Program-made: the position numbers and the translations under genes
In this document: positions 17,412 through 25,889 of the stretch, piece after piece
How positions within the stretch are numbered: the first letter of the stretch is position 1
Layout: each line of letters opens with the position of its first letter
Notes under the pieces: generated by a model
The model's database searches: none
Told to the model about the DNA's origin: nothing
What the model saw: only the letters and a program-made list of their open reading frames with translations
NCBI RefSeq assembly: GCF_003946465.1
Contig: NZ_RHOL01000003.1
Coordinates: 1 to 64,000 of the forward strand
Length of the DNA: 64,000 bases
Reading direction: 5' to 3'
Source: Lacticaseibacillus hegangensis
GTDB taxonomy: Bacteria > Bacillota > Bacilli > Lactobacillales > Lactobacillaceae

Positions 17412-19025
17412 TTATGCGTTACGCTGCCGCTTCTTGATCACGATGACACCAGTAGCGCCAATCACAATCAAACCAGTCGTCAATGCGTAAAGAAGAATCC
17501 GACCTTGCGAACCAGTCAGTGGCAGGTTAGGAATCAGGTTATCGTGATCCTTAACGGTTGCGTCAACTTTGCTATCCTGCGTCGCAGTAACCTTGAAGAC
17601 TTGAGGATCAACATCGTAGCCAACAGGCGCCGCAGTTTCAACCAAGTAGTAATCTTTTGTTTTGCTCGTTGGGTCAACTTCCAACCCAGTGATTTCAGCT
17701 TTCCCACTATCGTCAGTTGTGACAGTGACGGGATCTCCCTTTTCCGTGGTGACGGGGTTCGTACCAGCCTTGGCATCAGCTTCAGTTGGATAGAGGGTAA
17801 ATGTCGCTTTAGCCAAAGCCTTGCCGGCATCATCTGTCTTCATGACGTCAACATTACCAAAGTAAACGGTTGGCTTCGGGTTCCCTGGCGTATTCGTCGT
17901 CTCGGTCTCCCCATTAGGCGTTGCAGTCCCTTTATAGTCAGTACTAAAGGTATTGTCGATCGCGGCTGAACTATCTGCTTTTACGGTCGTATCGAGTGTA
18001 GCAGTCAGCTTACTACCATCCGGGGCAGCTGCAAACTTCTGAATCCCACTATCAGTCAGCTCAACAGTAACGGTTGTCTTACCGTCTGCGGTAGTCTTCT
18101 CGACTTTATAATCATCAGCGGTCAGAGCAGTTTTTGCCTCAGTACCGCCTTCATCGGTAGAAGTAATTGTGACACTGCTAATTGGGTTATCGCCAACCGA
18201 CATCTTGGTGTCGTCTAGCACATCGGTCATCTTCAACTCACTAGCATACGTGGTCCACTTTTTGGTTGTCGTCGTAGTTGTGCCATCACCAGAATCAGAA
18301 GTACTGGTTGATGTCCCATCGTCAACAACACCAGATCCATGGATATCGACTGGCCGATCAATTGTCAGATCCCAGCTGACAGAGGCGCCACTCTTAACAC
18401 TGTCGGCCATAGTACCGTCAGGAAAGGTCTTAGTCGGATTTAACTTAATCGACGCTACCTGGTTTTTAGGATAAACGTTAACGTTATATTCCAAGGAGTC
18501 ATCACTGCCGGCAGCCCCTTTGACGTTAAGCGGAATATGAACAATGAACGGAGCTGAAGCCTTTGCAATTGCTGCACTAGCTTGCTCAGTCACCAGATAG
18601 TAACCATCTGCTGCCTGCCCCGAACCTAGATCAGCAACTGCAGTACCGGTAGAATCTGTTGTCACGGTCTTTGCAGAAAAACTGGCGTCAACACTGTAGG
18701 TGCTGGAATCCGCTGCATTAAGCTTCTCAGTACCGGCTTTGGTAATCTTTTCCACCTTAAAACTGATGCCGGCCAGAGGTGGGTTCTTTGTCGAATCACT
18801 CGGGGCCCCTGGCAGAGTCGTGCCGCCATTTTGTCCGACCTGTGTTGCATCATCGGTCCCGTACTTATGAATCGTGATTGCACGATCGCTCGTGTTATCT
18901 TCAATTGCTGTAGCGGTAACTGTGGCGACATGATTCGTTGTCAGAACGGGCGCAGTGGCTGCACCTAGCGCACCCAGAGCCAGCCCGCAGACACCTACGA
19001 ACCGGATAATTTTCCCTTTTTTCAT
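17412..19025 (-). CDS. Major (backbone) pilin, SpaH/EbpB type, LPXTG-anchored
   Basis: 537 residues. The N-terminal signal peptide ends near residue 40. NVNVYPKN at 181-188 is the pilin motif, whose Lys187 should form the isopeptide link between subunits. YYLVTEQAS near 142 and YYLVETAAPVGYD near 455 are E-box-like segments of Cna-B domains that form internal isopeptide bonds. LPLTG at 501-505 is followed by a membrane helix and KKRQRNA. AGGAGG lies 9 nt before the ATG. The class C sortase encoded divergently should polymerise it. Upstream lies a GTGACC/GGTCAC operator array with an extended -10, TGC-TAATCT, at 19093-19101. Confidence 0.93.
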   Translation of the reverse strand: MKKGKIIRFVGVCGLALGALGAATAPVLTTNHVATVTATAIEDNTSDRAITIHKYGTDDATQVGQNGGTTLPGAPSDSTKNPPLAGISFKVEKITKAGTEKLNAADSSTYSVDASFSAKTVTTDSTGTAVADLGSGQAADGYYLVTEQASAAIAKASAPFIVHIPLNVKGAAGSDDSLEYNVNVYPKNQVASIKLNPTKTFPDGTMADSVKSGASVSWDLTIDRPVDIHGSGVVDDGTSTSTSDSGDGTTTTTTKKWTTYASELKMTDVLDDTKMSVGDNPISSVTITSTDEGGTEAKTALTADDYKVEKTTADGKTTVTVELTDSGIQKFAAAPDGSKLTATLDTTVKADSSAAIDNTFSTDYKGTATPNGETETTNTPGNPKPTVYFGNVDVMKTDDAGKALAKATFTLYPTEADAKAGTNPVTTEKGDPVTVTTDDSGKAEITGLEVDPTSKTKDYYLVETAAPVGYDVDPQVFKVTATQDSKVDATVKDHDNLIPNLPLTGSQGRILLYALTTGLIVIGATGVIVIKKRQRNA

Positions 19026-19134
19026 ATATAGGTTCCTCCTAAGTAGTCTTTTCGCAACCCATCCAAACCTGCTGGCATGTTTGCATGCTCAAAGATTAGC
19101 ATCTGACAAAAGTAAAAAAGCAAAAGCGGCCGCA

Positions 19135-19181
19135 AGTGACCAAGTCACATCTGACCTGGTCACTTCTGACCAGCAGTTAAG
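19135..19181. promoter_or_regulatory. Operator array of TGACC half-sites before the pilin operon
   Basis: TGACC recurs at 19137, 19152 and 19167, exactly 15 bp apart. The first two are inside palindromes, GTGACCAAGTCAC (19136-19148) and TGACCTGGTCA (19152-19162). The first is centred 44 bp upstream of the pilin -10 at 19098. The 16-mer AAGTGACCAAGTCACA also occurs at 21303-21318 in reverse. The 312-bp gap 19026-19337 holds this array and a hairpin, and no gene. Confidence 0.7.
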
Positions 19182-19285
19182 CCTATGAAACCAGCTTTTG
19201 CCGGCTTTCCGACTGGAGAAACAAGCAGCGGCTCGCCCTTTTGGGACGCTTTATTTGCTACACTTTTATAGGTTGATTAATTTGA

Positions 19286-19321
19286 CCAGCGTGACCGGAT
19301 TTGTGGTTACGGTCACGCTGG
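19286..19321 (+). repeat. 12-bp perfect inverted repeat before the sortase gene
   Basis: CCAGCGTGACCG at 19286-19297 and CGGTCACGCTGG at 19310-19321 are perfectly complementary with a 12-nt loop, ending next to the GGGGAGAGG ribosome binding site. The arms contain GTGACC and GGTCAC, so it could be either a spaced operator or an mRNA hairpin controlling sortase translation. Confidence 0.65.
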
Positions 19322-19337
19322 GGAGAGGAACCTACTC

Positions 19338-20222
19338 ATGGCCAAGCAGCCAGCAACATCACAAAGTAAACCTAAACATGGGTGGCTGAAATGGTTCTTC
19401 GGCACGCTTCTCGTCCTAGGGGCGATTGCCTTTTTTGCCCCAATGATTTATGAGGCACAGCAGTCCAATTTGCGAATCAAAACTGCCAGCAGCTATCGGC
19501 GGCGTCTCTATCCTGCTGATGAGAAGCGCGATGAACTGATCCGTCAGTACAACGCGAACGCGCTGGCCACCCAGCAGGGACGCACCAAACCCTATGGCAA
19601 GACGACCATCGAGCAAATTCTGGGAAAGAATGCCAAGCTGCCAGTTGGCTACATTAACATTCCCGCAATCGACCTCAAAGCGATGCCAATTTACTATGGG
19701 ACCAGTGACGAAATTCTCAGCAAGGGTACTGGTATTATGCCGTTCACCTCGCTCCCAGCACCAGGCAAATACGTGACCTCTTCCGTCACTGGCCACACCG
19801 GGGTCGCAAACCGCATCTTCTTTGACAATATTCGCTACCTGAAAAAAGGCGATGTTTTCATCATCGATGTCTTCGCACACCGGATGGGGTATCAGGTGAT
19901 CGGGCGGAAAGTTATTGATCCGCTCAAGCGGGATGCCACGACCAATTTTTACGTCAAAGGTGCGCAAAACCGAGCAATTTTGATGACATGCACACCCATC
20001 GGGATCAATGATCATCGTCTCCTGATTTACGGCAAGCGCGTCCCACTGAAAACAGCCGAGGATCATAGGACGATTCCGCGCGACGCGTTCAGCCCGATGA
20101 ATCTCTGGCGCGACGCGATTATTCTGCTGCTGATATTTGTTTTATTGTGGTGGCTGTATTACTGGCTCCAGGACCGCAAGCAGCGCCGCCAGGCTAAGGC
20201 AGAAAGCGAGGCACAATCATGA
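19338..20222 (+). CDS. Class C (pilin-polymerising) sortase
   Basis: 294 residues with N- and C-terminal membrane helices (about 19-36 and 258-280), the class C topology. TGHTG holds catalytic His153, MTCTP holds Cys218 and HRLLIYGKR holds Arg227. The enzyme joins pilin subunits by transpeptidation between LPXTG and the pilin-motif Lys at the outer membrane face. It lies divergent to the two pilin genes and overlaps the next sortase by 4 bp. It resembles the sortase at 25974-26819, suggesting ancient duplication. Confidence 0.93.
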   Translation: MAKQPATSQSKPKHGWLKWFFGTLLVLGAIAFFAPMIYEAQQSNLRIKTASSYRRRLYPADEKRDELIRQYNANALATQQGRTKPYGKTTIEQILGKNAKLPVGYINIPAIDLKAMPIYYGTSDEILSKGTGIMPFTSLPAPGKYVTSSVTGHTGVANRIFFDNIRYLKKGDVFIIDVFAHRMGYQVIGRKVIDPLKRDATTNFYVKGAQNRAILMTCTPIGINDHRLLIYGKRVPLKTAEDHRTIPRDAFSPMNLWRDAIILLLIFVLLWWLYYWLQDRKQRRQAKAESEAQS

Positions 20223-21028
20223 TTCGTTTTCTCAAATGGTTCTGGCCCCCGCTTCTGATGTTCGCCGCCGTCGCCGGAATTCTTTTTAGTGCCTGGTCAG
20301 CCGTCAATCGTGACGTGCCGCTTGATCTAAGCCACTGGCGCGACGCAGCGACACCCAACGCAGCTAAGCACTTAACGCACAAAGCGCGCATCAAGGACCT
20401 GAACACAGAAACCCTGGCCCGCTCCCAAGCGAAGGCACAGGCGCTGCAACAACAGTATGGCATGGGGGAGCTGACGATTCCGTCGGTCAATATTGATCTC
20501 ACAATTTATAGCGTGGTCACAAACCACACGCTTGCAACCGGCGTTTCGCGCTATTTTCCGGACCGGCCGATGGGCCAAGGTAACAACGTGTATGCGGCCC
20601 ATAACCTTGACGGTGCCGGGGTACTCTTGAGTCGCATCGGCGAACTAAAAAAAGGCGCATTAATCAGCCAGACGGACTTCAAACACGTCTATCAGTACCA
20701 TGTCATATACAACCGCGTCGTCAAGATGACGGAAATTGCCGTGCTCAACCAAACCGACGAAAGCCGCATCACCCTGATTCGCTGTGAGGGCCCTTACCAC
20801 AGCCGTTATCGGCGGGTGGTCATCGGCCGCCTGAGCAAGGTCACGCCTTACCAAACCACCGGAGCCAAGGCTGACGCCAGGTTGGCACACGCTCAGCAAC
20901 ACACTGCCACCTTGTTTCATTGGCAAGCCGTCAAGTGGCCCATTGGCTTGATCCTGTTGCTTTTTGTGGGGCTCCTCGCAATCAGCTGCCGCGGCTACTA
21001 TCGCGAAACTCAGGCTCAACGAAGATAA
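20219..21028 (+). CDS. Second sortase, class A-like with extra C-terminal membrane helix
   Basis: 269 residues. An N-terminal helix (9-28) is followed by a catalytic domain with AAHNLDG (His128), TLIRCEG (Cys189) and RYRRV (Arg198/199). The TLxxC form and spacing fit class A or a housekeeping-like enzyme rather than class C. A second helix near 240-258 is unusual for class A. It is translationally coupled to the pilus sortase (ATGA overlap) and may attach finished pili or the ILQTG/FPAAG proteins to the wall; that role is inference. Confidence 0.85.
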   Translation: MIRFLKWFWPPLLMFAAVAGILFSAWSAVNRDVPLDLSHWRDAATPNAAKHLTHKARIKDLNTETLARSQAKAQALQQQYGMGELTIPSVNIDLTIYSVVTNHTLATGVSRYFPDRPMGQGNNVYAAHNLDGAGVLLSRIGELKKGALISQTDFKHVYQYHVIYNRVVKMTEIAVLNQTDESRITLIRCEGPYHSRYRRVVIGRLSKVTPYQTTGAKADARLAHAQQHTATLFHWQAVKWPIGLILLLFVGLLAISCRGYYRETQAQRR

Positions 21029-21037
21029 GGTCGCACC

Positions 21038-21066
21038 ACGCCTCTCGCTGAAGAGGCGTTTTTTTG
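21038..21066 (+). terminator. Terminator of the sortase operon
   Basis: acgcctct, a 6-nt loop, agaggcgt, then six T, starting 10 bp past the sortase stop codon. Confidence 0.85.
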
Positions 21067-21078
21067 CGTCGCACTAAC

Positions 21079-21254
21079 AAAAAGCGCGACGCTGGCATCA
21101 CCAGCATCACGCAAGACACATTTGCATTTGCTCAAACATGACCCGATTGAGTCAAACGCCTCGTCGCTGTGATTGGGGGGTGCAGCGACGATCAAAACTA
21201 TCATTGGCGACGTTGTAAGGCCGCGTTATGCTGAAACGAACCAAGCCCTACAAC
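21079..21254 (-). ncRNA. Candidate small RNA with C-rich loop
   Basis: The 418-bp gap 21029-21446 contains a minus-strand unit with all parts of a transcript. TACAAT at 21261-21266 is a -10 box. The palindrome at 21304-21316 lies 44 bp upstream. A 12-bp stem (21084-21112) with five U ends it. Inside, CGTCGCTG and CAGCGACG (21162-21190) form a perfect stem whose loop holds CCCCCC. The only long frame (ATG at 21204) lacks a ribosome binding site and runs through the terminator. The C-rich loop could pair with GGGGGG before the Rgg-like gene at 22415. Expression is not shown. Confidence 0.5.
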
Positions 21255-21302
21255 AAGTGCATTGTACAATCGTCCCCATCAAACCAGGTCGATTAGGCCG
21301 GT

Positions 21303-21318
21303 TGTGACTTGGTCACTT
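21303..21318. promoter_or_regulatory. GTGACC-type operator before the candidate small RNA
   Basis: The exact reverse complement of the 16-mer at 19135-19150. It is centred 44 bp upstream of TACAAT on the minus strand, the same distance as at the pilin and BspA-like promoters. No -35 box is seen between them. Confidence 0.65.
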
Positions 21319-21446
21319 CTGGGCAGTTCGCCAATATTCTCCGACACGTGAACTGCTCATCGCGTATCACCCGGACAGCGCCTCAACCAGCAAGCGTCCA
21401 ACCCGTTGAGGTCCATTTGCTCAGATTGTATACCGATACCGCTCCT

Positions 21447-22415
21447 TCAATTGATTTGCACGTCACGCAGACGATTGAGTGTTACCGCAATATCGGTCTC
21501 GCGGTGAACTGGCAGACTGACTAGTTGATAGGCCGGCCGGGCCCCGACAATGTGATCAGCCAGGCTCAGATCCCGCTCAAACCTGGCCGTCATCCGCGCG
21601 GCATCATCGGTCGGGCAGATGACCGACAATGCCGCTGTCAAAGTCGTGAGTTTCTCATCCACGTTGAATTCTTGGTTGCGTAATACCGCCTCGACCAACT
21701 TTGAAAACTGCTGATAGGCCCCGAGTCGATAGGTTTCAAGTGTCCCGCCTTGCCGGTCGATCATCTCACAAACAGTCAGCGCGGCGGCCGCATCGCCAGC
21801 TGTCAATGCACTATCAAGCGTTTGGCAATAGAAGTCCACGGCCACACTGCGCTCTCCCGGATTGATCAGGTGCTGCTTCACCTGGCCGCTGGCTAAAAGC
21901 GCATTTAACTTAGCATAGCTGACTTGATCGGCGACCTGGCTCAACAGCCAAAAATCAAAATTGGTCATGAAGTCACCTTTGAGCAGGCACGCCGCCAACC
22001 GGTCACTCAGCTCTCGGGCCTCAGTGTTTTTACGTGCTAGCTTAAGTGCCAGCACCTGACAAACCACCAGGCTATTTTTAAGCCATTCGCGTCGGTTTTT
22101 TCGAGCCAGCTGAGTCAGCTGCTCTTGGAGCCGTGCCAGCTGGTCGCCAGATCCAGCCGCCTTGCAAATTTGCTGCTCAATCTGTTCAGGACTCGGCATG
22201 ACAGTTGGTAATCGTTCCGTTATCTCGGCCAGCGAGACCCCGAAATACTCTAAAAAGGCCAAGCACTGGCTAGCTTTGGCATCCACCTGACCGAGTTCGA
22301 TTCGCTGTAAAGTTTTTTCTGACATCGCCAGTGCACTCGCAAGCTCCGCGCGTGAAAGGCCATGCATTAACCGTAACGTTTTAAAATATTCGCCAATAAT
22401 CGTACTGTTTTCCAT
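21447..22415 (-). CDS. Rgg/GadR/MutR-like transcriptional regulator (first of two)
   Basis: 322 residues from the ATG at 22415 (MENSTIIGEYFKTLRLMHGL), which follows an unusual GGGGGGAA ribosome binding site. An XRE-type helix-turn-helix spans about 8-62, with LSRAELASALAMSEKTLQRIE as core (AELASALAMSEKTLQR). The rest is an alpha-helical repeat region as in Rgg proteins, which bind short peptides. Rgg proteins usually act on a palindrome upstream of the -35 region, fitting the GTGACC sites here. No short hydrophobic peptide gene was found beside it. The protein has diverged from its neighbour at 22642-23556. Confidence 0.75.
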   Translation of the reverse strand: MENSTIIGEYFKTLRLMHGLSRAELASALAMSEKTLQRIELGQVDAKASQCLAFLEYFGVSLAEITERLPTVMPSPEQIEQQICKAAGSGDQLARLQEQLTQLARKNRREWLKNSLVVCQVLALKLARKNTEARELSDRLAACLLKGDFMTNFDFWLLSQVADQVSYAKLNALLASGQVKQHLINPGERSVAVDFYCQTLDSALTAGDAAAALTVCEMIDRQGGTLETYRLGAYQQFSKLVEAVLRNQEFNVDEKLTTLTAALSVICPTDDAARMTARFERDLSLADHIVGARPAYQLVSLPVHRETDIAVTLNRLRDVQIN

Positions 22416-22592
22416 CTTTAGGTTCCCCCCGTTGAAAAGCATTAAGAAGGCAGAGAAGACCTTAAGCCCACATTTAATCAACCAGCTCGGTGTTCCCCCG
22501 AACCCCAGCGTGGCGAAATCGATTCTTTGACAAGATACCACGAACTTCCCGGTTATAGACCCAGATGCCTCTTATTTGCGACGTTTTCGGCG

Positions 22593-22621
22593 CAAAAAAG
22601 AAGCAGCCTGCTCAGCTGCTC
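22593..22621 (-). terminator. Terminator of the second Rgg-like gene
   Basis: The minus strand reads AGCAGC, a 7-nt loop, GCTGCT, TC, then six T. Confidence 0.8.
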
Positions 22622-22641
22622 TTTCCTCTAAACCGGTTCAG

Positions 22642-23556
22642 TCATTCAGCCTTGATCAACCACTGGCGCAGTGCGGCTACCTGAGTGACAAATTCATGAT
22701 GGTTCGATGGCATCTCGCTCTCACTGAGGACCTGGCCCACGGGCTGAATGGTCTGGTCCAAGCGTTTCTGATCATGGTCCTGGGCATACTGCGCAAAAGC
22801 TCGGTACATTTGCCTCATCAAAGTTGGGTAGATGTATCGTTCGGACATTGGAATCGCGTTGAAGTAGTCTAGCAAGCGTTTGAACGTGTTGAAATCTTGG
22901 CTCTGAATCGTCGTCCAGAAACACTGTTGAATGACTTCTGGTTCCGAAGGCAAGTAGGCACTGCCTTGCGCCAACCAGCGATTGTTCTTGACCATGTAAA
23001 GATAGCGCGTCACCAGCTTCATCAACATCTCAACGTCAAGAATCTGCAACACGTTGAACATCAAACCGACGTCGTTGCTGTACCAAGTATCGATGCGATC
23101 GAGATACGCAATGATTTGGACCAAAAAATCGTTGGCCTTTGATTTATCTTGCCCATTTTCAAGATAAGTTGCCAAGGCATCCGCGGTCAGTCCACTGAGT
23201 CGCTCATTCGGGTAATGATACTTTGCAAATAGCTGATAGCAGAGCTGAGCAGCTTCTCGTAAAGGCTTAGGGTCTTGGTTGACCCACCCCTCATTGAGCA
23301 GTTGGTTCACCCGCACCGTGGTCTTCCCACCCGTATCGCGGCCGAGATTTTCGTTGTAAACCTGATTCCATTCCGGCATGGAAATGTTTAAGCGTTTCGT
23401 GAGTTCGTACAAGTTTTCCGCCGACGTGTCAATTTCGCCATCCTCGAGCCGGGCATAATTTGCCCGGGACATCAGATGGTCATACATCGCTTTGGCAGTA
23501 TACCCGCGCTTTTGCCGAATCTGTTTAATTATCTGACCAATAGTTGTTGCTGCCAT
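22642..23556 (-). CDS. Rgg/GadR/MutR-like transcriptional regulator (second of two)
   Basis: 304 residues from the ATG at 23556 (MAATTIGQIIKQIRQKRGYTA), with GAAAGGTG upstream. The helix-turn-helix lies at about 6-60 and includes MSRANYARLEDGEID. The remaining ~240 residues form the helical Rgg C-terminal domain, with SNDVGLMFNVLQILDVE near 165. It lies between the first regulator and the BspA-like gene, on the same strand as both but with its own terminator. Together the two regulators sit in the middle of the presumed operator regulon. Confidence 0.8.
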   Translation of the reverse strand: MAATTIGQIIKQIRQKRGYTAKAMYDHLMSRANYARLEDGEIDTSAENLYELTKRLNISMPEWNQVYNENLGRDTGGKTTVRVNQLLNEGWVNQDPKPLREAAQLCYQLFAKYHYPNERLSGLTADALATYLENGQDKSKANDFLVQIIAYLDRIDTWYSNDVGLMFNVLQILDVEMLMKLVTRYLYMVKNNRWLAQGSAYLPSEPEVIQQCFWTTIQSQDFNTFKRLLDYFNAIPMSERYIYPTLMRQMYRAFAQYAQDHDQKRLDQTIQPVGQVLSESEMPSNHHEFVTQVAALRQWLIKAE

Positions 23557-23776
23557 TACGCACACCTTTCTATAAGCTCCCACGAAAACCGCTGCCACTG
23601 AATGTTCCCCAACCCGTGGCAATGAATTATCTTATCACTACATTAGAATCTAATACAGGCAGTTCAGACCATCGCCAGCAAAAGTCCCCATCAACGGCGA
23701 AAGCGCCCAGACCATCACAGATCCAGGTGCTTCCTCACGGCTCGTCAGTTGGCTTCGAGCACAGAATTAACCTTGT

Positions 23777-25726
23777 TTAAAAGTTGCGCTCCCGCCAAAC
23801 TCCATAGCCGCCAACCAGTATCAGCAGTGTGGAAAGTAGCAATGTGATTGGGCCGTGCCCCCCGGCGGCAGGGAATTGTTTAATGATGTCTTCATCGTGA
23901 ACTTCATCCACCACCAAGGCCACCTGCCCATCGGCCTGGTTAATCGTTGTGGTGGCGGTGCCTTTGGTAATCGTATGGCCGGCATCAATCCCGCCGGTAA
24001 TCTTCACAGTGTAACTGCCGGCCACCGTATTCAGGGGAATATCAACGGTGCCATCAGTGCCGGTCGTCGCAGTCGCGACCTGCGTACCCGAGGCATTGGT
24101 CACCGTCAGTTGCACCCCTGCCAAAGTGACTGGGTTACCCTGACTGTCGACCAGCTTGGCCTGAATGTCCCAGGCGAAGCGGTAGGTGTCACCCTTTGTC
24201 CCAGTGGTCGCAGGAACGTAACTCTCGTTAGCGTTGCCGGCATTTCTCACCTGAGTTTTATCGGTACTGACCCCGCGCCATACACCATAAATTCCATTCC
24301 CCAGCGTAAATTGTGGAAAAGCAATGTTTCCCGACATCAGCGGCCCAAATGTGATGCTCTGCAGTTGGGATTTCTGGTTGAGAGCTTTCGGGTCAGGCGA
24401 GTAACTGTAACTGGGAAAGACATGATCACCGACGCCCCACGTGGTCCCTAGCCGCCAGTTGGTTAAATCCAATTTGGTCAAGGCGTTGTCACCGTCAAAC
24501 ATATCCGTCACATTAGCCTTTAGAGGTACAGCCCATTTTGAAACATCGAGGGCCTTGACCGTTGTCATGTCTTGGAACATTGCTTGCAAAGTCTCTGCAT
24601 TTGCCATCGTCCAGCCAGACACATCCAATGAGGCCAGCTTTGCATCCTCCGCAAACATGTGATCAAATTGTTCGCCTGCTGTCGGCTGCCAGCCGGTTAA
24701 ATCCAACGAAGTCAAACTTGTGTCGTTATAAAACATGTTGTAAAAATCTTTCGCCTTGGCCACGTTCCAATGAGCAAGATTGAGAGATGTCAGGCTAGTA
24801 TCATTTTGAAACATATCGTACAATTCTTCGGCATTTTGGGGATTCCACTGCTGAATATTCAGCGTCGTCAATGCGGGGTCGTTAGAAAACATGTCCCAAA
24901 ATTTAACACCGCTGCTAACGTCCCAGTTGTTGAGGCTTGTCACTTCTGTCAGGTTGGTCATGCCAGAAAAAGCAAAATCGAAATCAGTGACGCGATTAGT
25001 CTTCCACGCACTCAAATCTGGTAACGTCGACATTGAAGTATCACCGTAAAATAGATGGTTCATGTCAGTCACTGCACTGGTATCCCAGTTGGCAATGCCG
25101 TCTACATGAGTCAAAACAGGATTTTTCTGGAACATGTCAGCCATTGTGGTGACATGGCTCACGTCCCAGTTGGATAAGCCCGAAATTGTCGTCAGCTTTG
25201 GCATTTTGTTGGCATTACCGTCTCCTGACTCGCCAGAGAACAAGAATGACATGTTCGTCATTTGACTAACGTCAACGTTTTCTAGACCGGTGATGGTTTC
25301 AAGATTTTCAAACTGCTGAAAAAAACCATTCGTCTGATCGACGAAAAAGTTGGAACCGTCAAAACTAATGGCCTTGACGTTGGCTGCATTACTAGAAAGG
25401 TGGGATGTGCCTGCATCAACAGTACTCGAGACTGTACTTGCGATAGGTTTTGTTGCAGGCCCAAAGTGCAAGGTCCCACTGTTATCGAGATAATACTTTG
25501 GCCCCCCAACCGTCCCACCGTCAGCGATACCAGTAGCCCCAACAACTTTCCAGGTGCCCTTCACACTGGCGCTGTTGTATGCGGCTTGGTTCCATGCTGC
25601 GGCCTGGACTGATTTAGGTGCACTAAACGATGCCATCATGCAGAGCATGATCGTCAGAATCACAGGCCTTAGCCTGAGCCACCATGAAGCTCGTCGATCT
25701 GTCATCGCGCCACCTCGTTTACCCAC
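23777..25726 (-). CDS. BspA-like leucine-rich-repeat surface protein with FPAAG sorting signal
   Basis: 649 residues. A GTG start at 25726 with GGAGG 7 nt upstream is preferred over the ATG at 25705. After a signal peptide there are about ten DUF285/BspA-type repeats (roughly 120-450) of the form LTSLDLTGWQ...FDHMF and NWDVS...MFQ. A Cna-B-like domain (about 520-605) contains AWDIQAKLVDSQGNPVTL. The C-terminus FPAAGG at 618-623, hydrophobic helix and WRERNF make a wall-sorting signal that lacks the usual L and T. It is divergent from a class C sortase, with a perfect 27-bp palindrome between them. It is likely a pilus-associated or standalone adhesin. Confidence 0.88.
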   Translation of the reverse strand: MGKRGGAMTDRRASWWLRLRPVILTIMLCMMASFSAPKSVQAAAWNQAAYNSASVKGTWKVVGATGIADGGTVGGPKYYLDNSGTLHFGPATKPIASTVSSTVDAGTSHLSSNAANVKAISFDGSNFFVDQTNGFFQQFENLETITGLENVDVSQMTNMSFLFSGESGDGNANKMPKLTTISGLSNWDVSHVTTMADMFQKNPVLTHVDGIANWDTSAVTDMNHLFYGDTSMSTLPDLSAWKTNRVTDFDFAFSGMTNLTEVTSLNNWDVSSGVKFWDMFSNDPALTTLNIQQWNPQNAEELYDMFQNDTSLTSLNLAHWNVAKAKDFYNMFYNDTSLTSLDLTGWQPTAGEQFDHMFAEDAKLASLDVSGWTMANAETLQAMFQDMTTVKALDVSKWAVPLKANVTDMFDGDNALTKLDLTNWRLGTTWGVGDHVFPSYSYSPDPKALNQKSQLQSITFGPLMSGNIAFPQFTLGNGIYGVWRGVSTDKTQVRNAGNANESYVPATTGTKGDTYRFAWDIQAKLVDSQGNPVTLAGVQLTVTNASGTQVATATTGTDGTVDIPLNTVAGSYTVKITGGIDAGHTITKGTATTTINQADGQVALVVDEVHDEDIIKQFPAAGGHGPITLLLSTLLILVGGYGVWRERNF

Positions 25727-25889
25727 ACTTTTTCCTCCGTTGGGTCTGGGGCACTGCTCGGCCTGCTTTGCACGCTGAGAGCGGTTGGTTATCTGCCATC
25801 ACCGGCTTACCCACCCGGCCGCAGCAACCCCATCGAAACGGTTACCTGTTAGTAATTTAACATGGAAACTTGACGGTCTCTGGCTTCCG

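Noticed and set aside
21016-21204. A short minus-strand frame starting MIVLIVAAPP as an Rgg-type signalling peptide
   Set aside because: No ribosome binding site, and the frame runs through a strong terminator into the sortase 3' end.
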